A stretch of 64,000 bases of DNA from Brucella pseudintermedia (GTDB lineage Bacteria > Pseudomonadota > Alphaproteobacteria > Rhizobiales > Rhizobiaceae): the NCBI RefSeq assembly GCF_042697365.1, contig NZ_CP137604.1, one strand, 5' to 3'. Of the stretch, positions 33,486-42,211 are shown one piece after another. Every line of letters begins with the position of its first letter. Position 1 is the stretch's first letter. The position numbers and the translations under genes are program-made. A model generated the notes under the pieces. The model saw only the letters and a program-made list of their open reading frames with translations, was not told the DNA's origin and made no database searches.

Positions 33486-34430
33486 CTATTCCCAGCCCTC
33501 GAAGAATTTGGGACCGGCCTTCGCGCGCAACCGCTCCGCTGCGTCCGTGCCGAGTGCGGCAGCATTCGATGTCGGTCCCTCGGTCCTTATCTCATGCGCC
33601 TCAGTCCCGTCAGGCTTCAGGATCATGCCGTGGAAGGACACCCTGTCGCCGTCAACGGTCGCAAGCCCGGCAATCGGCGTGCGGCAGGAACCGTCAAGGG
33701 CAGCGAGAAAGGCCCGTTCGCAAGCAAGCGCTATGCCTGTTTCGCGGTGCGCAAGCGGGGCCAGCAGCGCATCAATGCGCGTATCGCCAATACGGGTTTC
33801 GATCCCGATCGCGCCTTGTCCCGGCGCGGGCGGAAAGCTTTCCGGATCGACGAGATCGGTGATGACGTCACCAAGGCCCAGACGCCGCAACCCCGCGCAG
33901 GCGAGAAAAGTCCCGTCGACCTCCCCGGCTTCCAGCTTACGCAAGCGGGTATCGACATTGCCGCGGAAAATTACCACTTGTATGTCGGGCCGAAGGCGGC
34001 GGATCAAGGCCTGACGGCGCAATGATGACGATCCGACTGTCGCGCCCTGCGGCAGATCGAGAAGCCGGGAAGCCGTACGGCCGATAAAAGCATCGCGGGG
34101 ATCTTCACGCTCAAGGAAAACAGAAAGATGAAGACCATCCGGCAGAACCGTCGGCATATCCTTGGTCGAATGGACGGCAAGATCGATTCGACCGTCCGTC
34201 AGCGCCTGCTCGATTTCTTCGGTAAAAAGCCCCTTGCCGCCGATTTCAGAAAGCGCGCGATCCTGGATGCGGTCGCCCGCCGTCGACATGGCTATTATTT
34301 CTATCGCCTCTTCCGGAAGACCATGCGCCTTCATCAGGCGTCGACGCGTTTCATGGGCCTGCGCGAGAGCGAGCTTGCTGCCGCGCGTGCCAATCTTCAC
34401 CGTGCCATTCTTCAAGGATGCTGTTTGCAT
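33486..34430 (-). CDS. hemC: Hydroxymethylbilane synthase (porphobilinogen deaminase)
   Basis: HemC polymerises four porphobilinogens to hydroxymethylbilane on a dipyrromethane cofactor. The 314-residue protein has the N-terminal IGTRGSKLALAQA (about 12-24), STAGDRIQD, the STKDMPT active-site loop with Asp, and LACERAFLAALDGSCRTPIAGLA with the cofactor-binding Cys near residue 250. It heads hemC-hemD-mitofilin-like-hemY and is divergent from tsaD with 64 bases between starts. Confidence 0.97.
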   Translation of the reverse strand: MQTASLKNGTVKIGTRGSKLALAQAHETRRRLMKAHGLPEEAIEIIAMSTAGDRIQDRALSEIGGKGLFTEEIEQALTDGRIDLAVHSTKDMPTVLPDGLHLSVFLEREDPRDAFIGRTASRLLDLPQGATVGSSSLRRQALIRRLRPDIQVVIFRGNVDTRLRKLEAGEVDGTFLACAGLRRLGLGDVITDLVDPESFPPAPGQGAIGIETRIGDTRIDALLAPLAHRETGIALACERAFLAALDGSCRTPIAGLATVDGDRVSFHGMILKPDGTEAHEIRTEGPTSNAAALGTDAAERLRAKAGPKFFEGWE

Positions 34431-34494
34431 ATTGCTTCGTCCATGGTACCGGATTTTTCAAATGAATTATGAGACAGGCAGGGTCTAACCGCAA

Positions 34495-35574
34495 ATGCGC
34501 ATTCTTGGAATAGAAACAAGTTGCGACGAAACAGCCGCCGCAATCGTCGAACGGGACGATCAGGGCGGAGGACGGATATTGTCCAACGTGGTTCTGAGCC
34601 AGATCGCCGAGCACGAACCCTATGGCGGCGTGGTGCCGGAGATCGCCGCGCGCGCCCATGTCGAAGCGCTCGACCGGCTGGTTGTCCGCGCACTGGACGA
34701 CGCTGACATGAAACTTGCCGACGTCGATGCGGTCGCCGCCACGGCGGGGCCGGGATTGATCGGCGGGCTGATCGTCGGGCTGATGACAGCCAAGGCGCTG
34801 GCCATGGCGGCACAAAAGCCTTTTTATGCCGTCAATCATCTGGAGGGCCATGCCTTGACGGCCCGGCTGACCGATGGCCTGTCTTTTCCCTATCTGCTGT
34901 TGCTCGTTTCCGGCGGTCACACGCAGATGGTGCTGGTGCGCGGTATTGGCGACTATGAGCGCCTCGGCACCACGATTGACGATGCACTTGGCGAAGCTTT
35001 CGACAAGACCGCAAAGCTTCTGGGCCTGCCTTATCCGGGCGGCCCGGCAGTCGAACGCATGGCGCTTCAGGGCGATCCGAAGCGTTTCGCCCTGCCGCGG
35101 CCATTGAAAGGCGAAGCACGGCTCGATTTTTCCTTTTCCGGTCTCAAGACCGCAGTGCGCCAGACAGCAACCGAACTTGTTCCCTTGTCGGATCAGGACG
35201 TGGCCGATATGTGCGCCTCTTTTCAGGCTGCGGTCGCCGACACGCTGTCCGACCGGGTGGGTCGTTCGCTTGAACGCTTCAAGAATGAATTCCCAGATTG
35301 TGAAACACCGGCGCTCGTTGTCGCTGGCGGGGTTGCGGCGAATAAGACCCTGCGCACCGCGCTCGAAACCCTATGCGCCCGGCATGGTTTCAGCTTTGTC
35401 GCTCCACCGCTCGATCTGTGCACGGACAATGCCGCAATGATCGCCTGGGCCGGTGCCGAACGGGCGGCGACCGAAGCGCCCGACAGGCTCGACCTTGCAC
35501 CGCGCTCGCGCTGGCCGCTCGATGAAAAGTCGGCGCCGCTGATCGGAACCGGACGACGCGGAGCGAAGGCATGA
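34495..35574 (+). CDS. tsaD: tRNA N6-adenosine threonylcarbamoyltransferase TsaD
   Basis: TsaD transfers threonylcarbamoyl to A37 of ANN-decoding tRNAs, with TsaB, TsaC and TsaE. The 359-residue protein has the N-terminal ILGIETSCDETAAA, the metal histidines His115 and His119 (HLEGH), and the ASKA-like SGGHTQMVLV, TIDDALGEAFDKTAKLL and VAGGVAANKTLR segments. Length is normal. Its stop overlaps the gpsA start as ATGA. The other Tsa genes are not in the window. Confidence 0.97.
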   Translation: MRILGIETSCDETAAAIVERDDQGGGRILSNVVLSQIAEHEPYGGVVPEIAARAHVEALDRLVVRALDDADMKLADVDAVAATAGPGLIGGLIVGLMTAKALAMAAQKPFYAVNHLEGHALTARLTDGLSFPYLLLLVSGGHTQMVLVRGIGDYERLGTTIDDALGEAFDKTAKLLGLPYPGGPAVERMALQGDPKRFALPRPLKGEARLDFSFSGLKTAVRQTATELVPLSDQDVADMCASFQAAVADTLSDRVGRSLERFKNEFPDCETPALVVAGGVAANKTLRTALETLCARHGFSFVAPPLDLCTDNAAMIAWAGAERAATEAPDRLDLAPRSRWPLDEKSAPLIGTGRRGAKA

Positions 35575-36551
35575 GCACGAAAATTGCCATTTTGGGCGGC
35601 GGTGCATGGGGCACTGCTCTTGCTGCCATGGCATGCAGCAGCGGCCATAACACATGGCTATACGCCCGCGATGACGAAACAGTCGATGCCATCAACCGAA
35701 CACATCGCAATACGCGTTATCTGGGCGAAATCGTGCTTCCCGACGCTATTCATGCAAGCACGGATGCGGCGGCTGTGGTGGGGGGGGCTGATGCGGTTCT
35801 GGCAGTCATCCCAGCACAGGCCATGCGTGCCGGACTTTCGCAGTTGTCTGATCTCATTGCGCAACGCACTCCCGTGGTGCTTTGCGCCAAAGGGATAGAA
35901 CGCAGCACCGGACGGCTGATGTCGGAGGTCGTGGCGGAAGTCCTGCCAAACCACCGGATCGCAGCCCTTTCCGGTCCGAGTTTCGCCACCGACGTGGCGC
36001 GCGGACTTCCGACCGCCGTGACCGTTGCCTGCGAGGACGCCCCAACTGCCGACCAGCTTGCAGCACTCCTGTCCGGCCCGGCTTTCCGCTGCTATTCGAC
36101 AACCGATCTCAAAGGTGTCGAGATCGGCGGCGCGCTGAAGAATGTGCTGGCCATTGCCGCCGGGGCAGCCGTCGGGCGCGGCTATGGCGCGAGCGCTCAA
36201 GCCGCCCTCGTCACGCGCGGATTTGCGGAACTCCGCCGCATCGGGCAGGCCATGGGCGCCAGACCCGAAACCATCATGGGCCTTTCCGGCCTCGGCGACT
36301 TGATGCTGACCTGCTCGTCCTCCCAATCGCGCAACTATTCCTATGGGCTGGCGCTTGGACGAGGCGAAGACCTCACCAACCGCCCGCTTGCCGAAGGCGT
36401 GGCCACCGCGCCGATCGCCGCCGAATTATGCCGCAAACACGCCATCTCCGCCCCCATCATCGATGCGACGGGAGCGTTGCTGGATGGCACCATCACCATT
36501 GACGAAGCCGTGACGGCTCTGCTCACCCGACCACTCAAGACCGAAGATTAG
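35571..36551 (+). CDS. gpsA: Glycerol-3-phosphate dehydrogenase [NAD(P)+]
   Basis: GpsA reduces dihydroxyacetone phosphate to sn-glycerol 3-phosphate for phospholipid synthesis. The 326-residue protein has the dinucleotide loop GGGAWGTALA (about 8-17), LSGPSFATDVARGLPTAVTVA, the catalytic Lys190 in GALKNVLAIAAG, and GLSGLGDLMLTCSS. It overlaps tsaD by four bases. A run of eight G at 35780-35787 encodes Gly-Gly near residue 71. A full palindromic repeat begins at the last base of its stop. Confidence 0.97.
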   Translation: MSTKIAILGGGAWGTALAAMACSSGHNTWLYARDDETVDAINRTHRNTRYLGEIVLPDAIHASTDAAAVVGGADAVLAVIPAQAMRAGLSQLSDLIAQRTPVVLCAKGIERSTGRLMSEVVAEVLPNHRIAALSGPSFATDVARGLPTAVTVACEDAPTADQLAALLSGPAFRCYSTTDLKGVEIGGALKNVLAIAAGAAVGRGYGASAQAALVTRGFAELRRIGQAMGARPETIMGLSGLGDLMLTCSSSQSRNYSYGLALGRGEDLTNRPLAEGVATAPIAAELCRKHAISAPIIDATGALLDGTITIDEAVTALLTRPLKTED

Positions 36552-36599
36552 AGCGTGATCCCGAAAAGTGGGAACCGGTTTTCGGACAAGACCATGCTC
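36551..36599. repeat. Small palindromic repeat after gpsA
   Basis: GAGC-TGATC / ACCATGCTC outer arms flank a core CCGAAAA (36561-36567) ... TTTTCGG (36579-36585) with GTGGGAACCGG between. It is the best complete copy of the dispersed palindrome in the window and is inverted relative to the copy at 6301. It separates gpsA from the YciI-like gene. Confidence 0.75.
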
Positions 36600-36619
36600 A
36601 ACGGAAAGGATAATTGACG

Positions 36620-36910
36620 ATGCTTTTTGCTCTTCTGTGCAACGACAAGCCGAACCACCTGCAAGTGCGCCTCGATACGCGCCCTGCGCATCTCGACTAT
36701 CTCAAGGGTCTTGGCGACAGGCTGAAATTCGCAGGCCCCTTCCTTGGTGAAGACGGCAAGCCGAACGGCAGCCTGGTCGTTGTCGAAGCCGCCGACAAGG
36801 CCGCAGCAGAAAAGATCGCCGCCAACGATCCTTATGCGCTGGCGGGCTTGTTCGACAGCGTGACCGTGCGTCCGTGGAACTGGGCGATCAACAATCCGGC
36901 TAACGCTTGA
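36620..36910 (+). CDS. YciI-like family protein
   Basis: A 96-residue cytoplasmic protein of the YciI/YCII ferredoxin-fold family. MLFALLCNDKPNHLQVRLDTRPAHLDYLKGL gives the conserved Asp-Lys pair and a R-x-x-H-x-x-Y/L motif; GDRLKFAGPFLGEDGKPNGSLVVVEA is the middle, and NDPYALAGLFDSVTVRPW the end. Enzymatic role is unknown. In Proteobacteria it frequently follows gpsA and precedes an EVE-domain gene, as here. Start at 36620 has GGAAAGGA upstream. Confidence 0.93.
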   Translation: MLFALLCNDKPNHLQVRLDTRPAHLDYLKGLGDRLKFAGPFLGEDGKPNGSLVVVEAADKAAAEKIAANDPYALAGLFDSVTVRPWNWAINNPANA

Positions 36911-36922
36911 GGCTTTTGACTG

Positions 36923-37351
36923 ATGGCTTACTGGCTGTTCAAATCCGAACCGTTCAAATGGTCATGGGACATGCAGAAAGCCCGTGGCGAAAAAGGCGAG
37001 CAGTGGGACGGTGTGCGCAATTATCAGGCGCGCAACAACATGCGCGCCATGAAACTGGGCGACAAGGGCTTTTTCTACCATTCCAATGAAGGGCTGGAAG
37101 TGGTCGGCATCGTCGAGGTCTGCGCGCTGGCGCACCATGACAGCACAACGGACGATCCGCGCTGGGAATGCGTGGATATCCGGGCTGTGCGCGACATGCC
37201 GAAGCCGGTGACGCTGAAAGATGTGAAGGCCAATCCGAAGCTGGAGAAAATGGCGCTCGTCACCTCGATGCGTCTTTCGGTACAGCCGGTGACTGAAGAC
37301 GAATGGATCGAAGTCTGCCGCATGGGCGGACTGGACGTCAAAGATATCTGA
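36923..37351 (+). CDS. EVE domain-containing protein
   Basis: A 142-residue cytoplasmic protein with a PUA-like EVE domain: YWLFKSEPFKWSWDM at the start, WDGVRNYQARNNMRAMKLGDKGFFYHSN, and WECVDIRAVRDMPKPVTL. EVE domains bind modified bases in DNA or RNA, and thymocyte nuclear protein 1 is the eukaryotic relative; the ligand here is unknown. It follows the YciI-like gene by 12 bases, and its TGA overlaps the ATG of the methyltransferase gene (TGATG), so all three may be one unit. Confidence 0.94.
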   Translation: MAYWLFKSEPFKWSWDMQKARGEKGEQWDGVRNYQARNNMRAMKLGDKGFFYHSNEGLEVVGIVEVCALAHHDSTTDDPRWECVDIRAVRDMPKPVTLKDVKANPKLEKMALVTSMRLSVQPVTEDEWIEVCRMGGLDVKDI

Positions 37352-38007
37352 TGCTCGATCCGGCCCATAAAAGCGCGCGCGATTTCATTCTGGCTAACAC
37401 CAGTCTGCAAGCGCCACCGCATGTGCCGGAAATTCGCCTTCATCTGGCGGATGAAGCCCACGACCTCTGGCACAAGACGGAGGAAGAGCTCGCCACGATC
37501 GGCCTTCCGCCGCCCTTCTGGGCTTTCGCATGGGCGGGCGGTCAGGGTGTGGCGCGCTATATTCTGGATCATCCCGAAACGGTGAAGGACAAGACGGTGC
37601 TGGATTTCGCCTCGGGTTCCGGCCTTGTCGCCATTGCCGCCATGCGGGCGGGCGCATCAAGCGTGCTGGCTTCTGACATTGATCCCTTCGCGGGCCCGGC
37701 CATCGAACTCAATGCTGAGGCCAATGGCGTGGCGGTTGCCCCCTCTTTGGATGACCTCATCGGGCAGGATGCCGGCTGGGACGTGATTCTGGCCGGAGAC
37801 GTCTTTTATGAAAAGCCGCTCGCCGAGCGGCTCATTCCATGGTTTTCAGCCTTAGCGGCACGCGGCGCCCGTATCATCGTTGGTGATCCGGGCCGGGCCT
37901 ATCTGCCCAAGGACAAGCTGCAACAGCTTGCTGTCTATACGGTGCCCGTGACCCGCGCCCTGGAGGACGCGGAGGTCAAGCGCACGACCGTCTGGGCATT
38001 TATTTAG
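37351..38007 (+). CDS. Protein-lysine methyltransferase, ETFBKMT/METTL20-like
   Basis: A 218-residue class I SAM methyltransferase. It has PPPFWAFAWAGGQGVARYIL (about 53-72), motif I VLDFASGSGLVAIAA (83-97), SDIDPFA at the acidic loop, and DVFYEKPLAERL at 150-161, the DxFY-type motif of the METTL20 lysine methyltransferases. A relative from Agrobacterium is reported to methylate EtfB and ribosomal protein L7/L12; EtfB is also encoded in this window. The start overlaps the EVE gene stop. Annotated elsewhere as nicotinamide N-methylase-like, which I think less likely. Confidence 0.85.
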   Translation: MLDPAHKSARDFILANTSLQAPPHVPEIRLHLADEAHDLWHKTEEELATIGLPPPFWAFAWAGGQGVARYILDHPETVKDKTVLDFASGSGLVAIAAMRAGASSVLASDIDPFAGPAIELNAEANGVAVAPSLDDLIGQDAGWDVILAGDVFYEKPLAERLIPWFSALAARGARIIVGDPGRAYLPKDKLQQLAVYTVPVTRALEDAEVKRTTVWAFI

Positions 38008-38876
38008 GCAAACCGCTTGGCACCCGCCACGCAGACGACCACAACAGCCGCCGTCGCTACCATCCCCATGCTGACGGATTCCCCTGCGATACCGGCAGCC
38101 AGCATAAGCCCAAAGAAGGGCTGGAGAAGCTGCAGCTGGCCGACAGTGGCGGCTCCACCCTGCGCCAGGCCGCGATACCAGAAGAAAAAGCCGATCAGCA
38201 TCGAGAACAACGAAACATAGCCGAGACTTATCCAGGCCGGTGCGCCGATGCCTGCCCATGTCTCAGGCCGCGTCATCACGCTTAACGGCAGCATGAGCGG
38301 CAGCGAGAACACCAGCGCCCAGCAGATGACCTGCCAGCCGCCGAGCCTGCGCGAAAGCTGCGCCCCTTCCGCATAGCCCAGGCCGCAAACGATGACAGCG
38401 GCAAGCATCAGCACATCACCCAGCAGCGTGGACTGGCTTCCCTGTCCGTAGGCATAGGAAGCGACAATCAGGCTTCCCACCACCGAAAACAGCCAGAATA
38501 TCGGGCGTGGGCGCTCGCCGCCGCGCAGGACAGCGAAGATTGCGGTAGCGAGCGGCAGCAATCCGATAAAGACAATCGCATGGGCGGAGGTCATATGCTG
38601 GAGCGCAAGCCCCGTCAGAAGCGGAAAGCCGACGACCACGCCAAGCGCCACCACAATCAGCGAAATGGCATCGTTACGGCGAGGAAAAGGTTCCCGGAAC
38701 GCCAGCAGGAGCGCCAGTCCCAGCACGCCTGCAATCGATGCGCGCACCATTGTCAGGAAGGTCGGGTCGATATCGATTACCGCCAGCCGTGTCGCAGGCA
38801 GCGACCCGGAAAAAATCAATACTCCCAAAAACCCGTTGATCCATCCCGCAGTCTTATTCCCAACATTCTTGCTCAT
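38004..38876 (-). CDS. EamA/DMT-superfamily transporter beside MocR gene
   Basis: A 290-residue membrane protein with ten helices in two EamA repeats. WINGFLGVLIFSGSLPATRLAV is the first helix, and PLLTGLALQHMTSAHAIVFIGLLPLATAIFA ends the first repeat. Start at 38876 (MSKNVGNK) is chosen over 38924. It is divergent from a MocR-type regulator 127 bases away, a common arrangement in which the regulator controls the exporter. It ends 4 bases inside the end of the methyltransferase gene. Substrate unknown. Confidence 0.9.
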   Translation of the reverse strand: MSKNVGNKTAGWINGFLGVLIFSGSLPATRLAVIDIDPTFLTMVRASIAGVLGLALLLAFREPFPRRNDAISLIVVALGVVVGFPLLTGLALQHMTSAHAIVFIGLLPLATAIFAVLRGGERPRPIFWLFSVVGSLIVASYAYGQGSQSTLLGDVLMLAAVIVCGLGYAEGAQLSRRLGGWQVICWALVFSLPLMLPLSVMTRPETWAGIGAPAWISLGYVSLFSMLIGFFFWYRGLAQGGAATVGQLQLLQPFFGLMLAAGIAGESVSMGMVATAAVVVVCVAGAKRFA

Positions 38877-38977
38877 CGTGTCTTTTCGGCTTTCTCTAAA
38901 ATCGTATAAGGATTCGCGAGACAATGCCGTGAAACTGCCGGATTAATCAGGGACAGTTTCCGGACAATTCTGGCAAA

Positions 38978-39003
38978 CTGTACTGGTACAAGGGATAGTA
39001 CAG
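38978..39003. promoter_or_regulatory. Palindromic operator abutting the MocR gene start
   Basis: CTGTACT (38978-38984) and AGTACAG (38997-39003) are perfect inverted arms spaced by 12 bases, and a further GGTACA lies between them. The right arm ends at the base before the ATG at 39004. MocR regulators often bind such repeats in the divergent intergenic region, so autorepression and control of the EamA gene are likely. The TACT-N-GTACA spacing also allows direct-repeat reading. Confidence 0.6.
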
Positions 39004-40497
39004 ATGATCTCGACGGGCCTGCTGCGCAGCCTCGAAGCTGTAGAAGCCGCTTATGCAAGCGGGGAAATCGAGCGCGGCAAGGAAGACGCCGCCTTCGACA
39101 AAATACCGCTCGTGGAAAAAGTGATGGGCATTATTCGCGGACGCATTACCGCGATGAGCCTCGCACCCGGCGCGCGGCTGCCTTCCATCCGTCGCCTCGC
39201 CGAAACCATGAACGTGTCTAAATCCACCGTCGTCGAAGCCTATGACCGACTGGTAGCTGAAGGGATCATCCAGTCGCGTCGGGGCGCGGGCTTCTATGTT
39301 TCGGAGCGCGCGCGCCAGCCGCTTTCGCTCGCCGCTGCCACGCCACACAAGGAGCGTCAGATCGATCCCTTCTGGGTCATGCGGCAATCGCTTGAAGCAG
39401 GCGACACCACGCTTAAACCCGGATGCGGCTGGCTTCCCGACGCATGGCTCCCGCAGGACGCAATCCGTCGCGCCATGCGCATGGTCGCCCGCGACGAGAC
39501 AAGCAACCTTGCCACCTATGGCGAACCGCTCGGCTTTCGCCCGCTACGCCAGCATCTTGCGCACCGGCTCGGCGAACAGGGGATCGACGTTTCGAGCGGA
39601 GAAATATTGCTGGCCGATTCCGGCACGCAGGCCATCGATCTTATCTGCCGCTATCTGCTGCAGCCGGGAGATACGGTGCTGGTCGATGATCCCTGTTATT
39701 TCAATTTTCAGGCCGTGCTTCTGACGCACCGTGTAAAGCTCGTCGGCGTTCCCTATACCTACACCGGCCCGGACCTCGAAGCCTTTGCCAGAGCTGCGAG
39801 CGAGCACGCGCCGAAACTCTATATATCCAATGCGGGGCTGCATAACCCAACCGGCGGCTCGATGACGCCGGCCACTGCGCACCGGCTGCTGAAACTTGCG
39901 GAAGCGCACGGCATCACGCTCGTGGAGGACAACATCTTTGGTGATTTCCATCCCTCTCCCGCGCCCTTGCTTGCCGAACTCGACGGCTTCGATCGTGTCC
40001 TGCATATCGGTAGCTTCTCCAAGACGTTATCGGCGGCGGCTCGCGTCGGCTATATCGCCGGGCGTCGTGACTGGATCGACGGGCTCACCGACCTGAAGCT
40101 TGCAACAAGCTTTGGCGGGAATGCATTGTCGCCGCAGATCGTGCATGCACTTTTGACGGACGGCACCTACCGCCGCCATGTCGACAGCCTTCGTGCCAAG
40201 CTGGCCGATGCCATGACGCTAACTGCCAGCCGCCTGAAAGCGGAGGGCCTCACGCTCTGGACCGAACCCCAAGGCGGCATGTTCCTTTGGGCAAAATTGC
40301 CGGATGGGCTGGACTCCGGCCAGATTGCCCGGCATGCTCTGGAAAAAGGCGTGCTGTTCGCGCCGGGCGACGTCTTCAGCCCCTCCCGCTCGGCAGGCGG
40401 TTTCCTGCGCTTCAACGTTGCGCAATCGCTGGAACCGTACGTTTTCGCGGTGCTGCGCGATGCAATGCGAGACCTCCGCAGCAAAGCCGACAACTGA
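39004..40497 (+). CDS. MocR/PdxR-type transcriptional regulator with aminotransferase domain
   Basis: A 497-residue regulator with a GntR winged helix-turn-helix (about 40-100: RITAMSLAPGARLPSIRRLAETMNVSKSTVVEAYDRL) joined to a fold-type I aminotransferase domain (about 130-490). The PLP lysine is Lys340 in GSFSKTLSAAARVGY, and NAGLHNPTGGSM and LVEDNIFGDF are also conserved. It should sense an amine or PLP-linked metabolite and control the divergent EamA gene. An AAGGGA lies 9 bases before the ATG, inside the operator; a later start at 39124 is possible. Confidence 0.92.
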   Translation: MISTGLLRSLEAVEAAYASGEIERGKEDAAFDKIPLVEKVMGIIRGRITAMSLAPGARLPSIRRLAETMNVSKSTVVEAYDRLVAEGIIQSRRGAGFYVSERARQPLSLAAATPHKERQIDPFWVMRQSLEAGDTTLKPGCGWLPDAWLPQDAIRRAMRMVARDETSNLATYGEPLGFRPLRQHLAHRLGEQGIDVSSGEILLADSGTQAIDLICRYLLQPGDTVLVDDPCYFNFQAVLLTHRVKLVGVPYTYTGPDLEAFARAASEHAPKLYISNAGLHNPTGGSMTPATAHRLLKLAEAHGITLVEDNIFGDFHPSPAPLLAELDGFDRVLHIGSFSKTLSAAARVGYIAGRRDWIDGLTDLKLATSFGGNALSPQIVHALLTDGTYRRHVDSLRAKLADAMTLTASRLKAEGLTLWTEPQGGMFLWAKLPDGLDSGQIARHALEKGVLFAPGDVFSPSRSAGGFLRFNVAQSLEPYVFAVLRDAMRDLRSKADN

Positions 40498-40561
40498 AAA
40501 CACGCCTCGGCATTAGCGCTCTCACATCGAAAACAATTTCAAGCAAAAGAGACACAGTCAT

Positions 40562-40719
40562 CCGGACGGCTCCGGTTATACTCCTGCGACATGTCTTTGG
40601 AGGAGACATCGCGTGTTGCATCGTCGGTTTAGCGTCTAATGACATAATGCCATGACGATCCAGCACAGGGAGAACGGAGAGAGCAGGCTGGCGATGCGTT
40701 CGCGCCTGCTGGGAGGGAG
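40562..40719 (+). promoter_or_regulatory. Multi-hairpin leader of the NCS2 permease gene
   Basis: Three hairpins in a row precede the permease: CCGGA/TCCGG (40562-40575), ATGTCT/AGACAT (40591-40609, with an alternative CTCCT/AGGAG pairing), and AGCAGGC/GCCTGCT (40682-40710). The last abuts the strong ribosome site GGGAGGGAG (40711-40719) of a TTG-started gene. The arrangement could be a structured regulatory leader. It does not match a riboswitch I can name. Confidence 0.4.
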
Positions 40720-40724
40720 TATCA

Positions 40725-42206
40725 TTGAATACGCACCAGTCCGGGGCGGATGCGCTTTCGCGTCCCGAAGATGAAAAATTATCTGTCACTGCCAACCTGG
40801 CTTACGGCTTTCAGCATGTGCTGACCATGTATGGAGGGATCGTCGCGGTTCCGCTGATCATCGGACAGGCGGCGGGCCTCAGCCCGGCCGAAATCGGCCT
40901 GCTGATCACCGCATCCCTGTTTGCGGGCGGTGTTGCGACCGTCTTGCAAACCATCGGTATCCCCTTTTTCGGCTGCCAGCTTCCGCTTGTTCAAGGCGTC
41001 TCGTTTTCGGGCGTCGCCACCATGGTCGCCATCGTCACGTCGAGCCAGACGGGCGAAGCAGGCTTGCAAGTCGTGCTGGGGGCCGTCATCGCGGCAGCCG
41101 CGATCGGCCTTATCATCACGCCGATATTCTCGCGGATAACGCGTTTTTTTCCGCCGCTCGTCACCGGCATCGTCATCACCACCATCGGCCTGACACTGAT
41201 GCCCGTTGCAGCGCGCTGGGCGATGGGCGGCGACAGCAACAGTCCGGAATTCGGCAGCATGGCCAATATCGGTCTCGCAGGCATCACGCTGGTTATCGTT
41301 CTCATTCTCAGCAAGATGGGCAATGCCACGATCTCCCGGCTGTCGATCCTGCTTGCCATGATCATCGGGACCTTCGTTGCCTGGGCGCTCGGCATGACGG
41401 ACTTTTCCAGGGTGGGCGAAGGTTCAATGGTGGCACTGCCTGAAATCTTTCATTTCGGCATGCCGGTATTCAGCCTTGCGGCAACGCTCTCGATGTTCAT
41501 CGTGATCATGGTTACGCTGGTCGAGACCTCTGCCGATATTCTGGCTGTCGGTGAAATCATCGGGACGAAAGTGGATTCGCGGCGTCTCGCCAATGGCCTG
41601 CGTGCGGATATGCTCTCAAGCATCCTGTCGCCGGTTGTGGGCTCATTCACCCAAAGCGCTTTTGCGCAGAATGTCGGCCTTGTCGCGGTGACAGGTGTGA
41701 AAAGCCGCTATGTCGTGGCAACGGGGGGATTGATTCTCATCACGCTCGGTCTCCTGCCGGTAATGGGCCGGGTAATTGCCTGCGTTCCTCCGGCTGTTCT
41801 GGGCGGGGCAGGCATCGTCCTGTTCGGCACGGTGGCTGCAAGCGGCATCCGCACCCTTGCGAAAGTGGATTATGAGAACAATATCAATCTCATCATCGTG
41901 GCAACCTCCATCGGATTCGGCATGATCCCGATTGCCGCGCCGCAGTTCTATCACCACTTCCCGACTTGGTTTGAAACCATTTTCCATTCCGGCATCAGTT
42001 CGGCGGCGTTGATGGCTATTGCGCTCAACCTGATGTTCAACGAGATCAAGCTCGGCAACAGCAACCAGATGTCAGTCTTTGCGGAAGGTACGGAACGCAT
42101 CATTCGCCATCACAACATCGCTGAATTGCATGACGGAGATTATTTCCTGAACGGCAAGCTGTACGATGCCAAGGGCAACGAGGTGAAGGTCGCTGCCATA
42201 CACTGA
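40725..42206 (+). CDS. NCS2 family nucleobase:cation symporter (xanthine/uric acid type)
   Basis: A 493-residue permease of the xanthine/uracil (NCS2) family with about fourteen membrane helices. The N-terminal QHVLTMYGGIVAVPLIIGQAAGLSP and the signature QNVGLVAVTGVKSRYVVATGG (about 313-333) place it near the xanthine/uric acid clade rather than uracil permease UraA. Substrate is inferred. Translation starts at TTG 40725, five bases after GGGAGGGAG; no nearby ATG has such a site. Its 3' end is 5 bases from the convergent YkuD gene. Confidence 0.92.
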   Translation: MNTHQSGADALSRPEDEKLSVTANLAYGFQHVLTMYGGIVAVPLIIGQAAGLSPAEIGLLITASLFAGGVATVLQTIGIPFFGCQLPLVQGVSFSGVATMVAIVTSSQTGEAGLQVVLGAVIAAAAIGLIITPIFSRITRFFPPLVTGIVITTIGLTLMPVAARWAMGGDSNSPEFGSMANIGLAGITLVIVLILSKMGNATISRLSILLAMIIGTFVAWALGMTDFSRVGEGSMVALPEIFHFGMPVFSLAATLSMFIVIMVTLVETSADILAVGEIIGTKVDSRRLANGLRADMLSSILSPVVGSFTQSAFAQNVGLVAVTGVKSRYVVATGGLILITLGLLPVMGRVIACVPPAVLGGAGIVLFGTVAASGIRTLAKVDYENNINLIIVATSIGFGMIPIAAPQFYHHFPTWFETIFHSGISSAALMAIALNLMFNEIKLGNSNQMSVFAEGTERIIRHHNIAELHDGDYFLNGKLYDAKGNEVKVAAIH

Positions 42207-42211
42207 AACAG

